NCBI GenBank assembly: GCA_944324165.1
Contig: CALUVG010000016.1
Location: forward strand, 1 to 49,685
Reading direction: 5' to 3'
DNA from: Candidatus Gastranaerophilales bacterium
GTDB lineage: Bacteria; Cyanobacteriota; Vampirovibrionia; Gastranaerophilales; Gastranaerophilaceae
Length of the DNA stretch: 49,685 nt
This document shows positions 49,393 through 49,685 of the stretch, in pieces. Below the pieces are notes generated by a model. That model was not told the DNA's origin and did no database searches. It worked only from the letters and a program-made list of their open reading frames with translations. Every line of letters begins with the position of its first letter. Within the stretch, counting starts at the first letter, position 1. The position numbers and the translations under genes were made by a program.

Positions 49393-49430
49393 AGAAGGGC
49401 GGCAAATTTCATTTGCCGCCCTTCTGTTTA
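49393..49430. terminator. Terminator after the DUF1858 gene
   Basis: Perfect 15-bp stem AGAAGGGCGGCAAAT (49393-49407) with ATTTGCCGCCCTTCT (49411-49425), loop TTC. The T run is short (GTTTA). Confidence 0.8.
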
Positions 49431-49685
49431 GCTGCAAAAATCAGCCAATGCCACCATGTCATCGCGCATTTGCGGATTGCGAGCAGAGGGCGGAGGGCGC
49501 ACACGGCGGCGTGGAGCCGGCGGAGCAGCCCGTAGACCCGTTTATTGCGAGCAACCAAGCAGTTGCGCGATCTCAAATTGAAAGGGAATAGGGGAATAAG
49601 TTTCAAACATAGATATTTCTCTTGAATATTACGAAAAAGTAACAATTAATTATCAAATAAAGATTTCCAAATAATGTTAGAGATT
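49431..49685. other. GC-rich non-coding end block
   Basis: From about 49460 to 49570 the sequence is far richer in GC than any gene here, with near-repeats GCGGAGGGCG / GGCGGCGTGGAGCCGGCGGAGC and two GATTGCGAGC/TATTGCGAGC copies, flanked by GCGCA/TGCGC. A minus frame stays open for 78 codons but has a Trp/Arg/Leu composition unlike the genome, so I do not call it a gene. Likely an interspersed repeat at a contig break. Confidence 0.4.

Noticed and set aside
49409-49645. 78-codon minus-strand frame
   Set aside because: It covers a GC-rich repeat-like block and a terminator stem, its residue composition (Arg, Trp, Leu, Cys) is unlike the genome, and it lacks a ribosome site.

Overview
The window is AT-rich, densely coded bacterial DNA. 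It fits best a gut Gram-negative of the Vampirovibrionia/Melainabacteria group (order Gastranaerophilales). That placement is an inference. It rests on low GC with standard codons, LPS genes (lpxI, lpxB, an lptD/ostA-like gene), a PPi-type phosphofructokinase, TrmFO, a tmRNA tag ending ALAA without an encoded CCA, and many large lineage-specific proteins of unknown function. No database search was possible. Both ends (about 1-650 and 49430-49685) are GC-rich, non-coding and repeat-like, as if the sequence were one contig broken at repeats.

Layout: 0.65-3.1 kb is a fatty-acid cluster (fabG-acpP-fabF). 3.2-6.2 kb (minus) holds rsmG and an 810-residue P-loop NTPase with TPR-like repeats. 6.3-12.4 kb is a cell-envelope run: a 34-residue membrane microprotein, an EnvC-like M23 protein, an LptD/OstA-like protein, a class II aldolase, lpxI and lpxB. 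12.5-19.4 kb holds a hypothetical membrane protein, a dGTPase-like HD protein, ribE-ribBA, a tandem GNAT protein and a hypothetical protein. 19.4-25.7 kb holds three tandem secreted paralogs and a 925-residue helical protein. 25.7-27.7 kb has rpmB (minus) and a HTH gene followed by recA. 27.8-29.7 kb (minus) has a lipase flanked by two nearly identical periplasmic TonB-C-like proteins. 30.2-32.5 kb has two paralogous lipoproteins, one with Asp-Thr-Ile repeats. 32.5-34.2 kb has a HTH/zinc-ribbon protein, tmRNA and a calpain-like cysteine protease. 34.3-37.8 kb has pfp, an XRE regulator and trmFO. 38.1-46.9 kb has two very large membrane proteins around pheT, an SH3-like secreted protein and a DUF1796-like protein. 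47.0-49.4 kb has small proteins, folD and a DUF1858 protein.

Three observations stand out. First, at least seven genes have a sigma70-type -10 box six or seven bases upstream of the start codon and no convincing Shine-Dalgarno, which predicts leaderless mRNAs. The two clearest also have a -35 at exactly 17 bp. Second, eight otherwise different proteins share an N-terminal signature (Met-x-Ile/Val-Lys-like opening, then Phe-x-Gly-Lys/Asn), often before a hydrophobic or lipobox segment, which looks like a lineage-specific export or sorting tag. Third, the lipase with duplicated signal-peptide partners resembles a toxin/immunity locus. Other items include lipoproteins with Bacteroidota-like features, a calpain-like protease abutting tmRNA, and several unusual hairpins.
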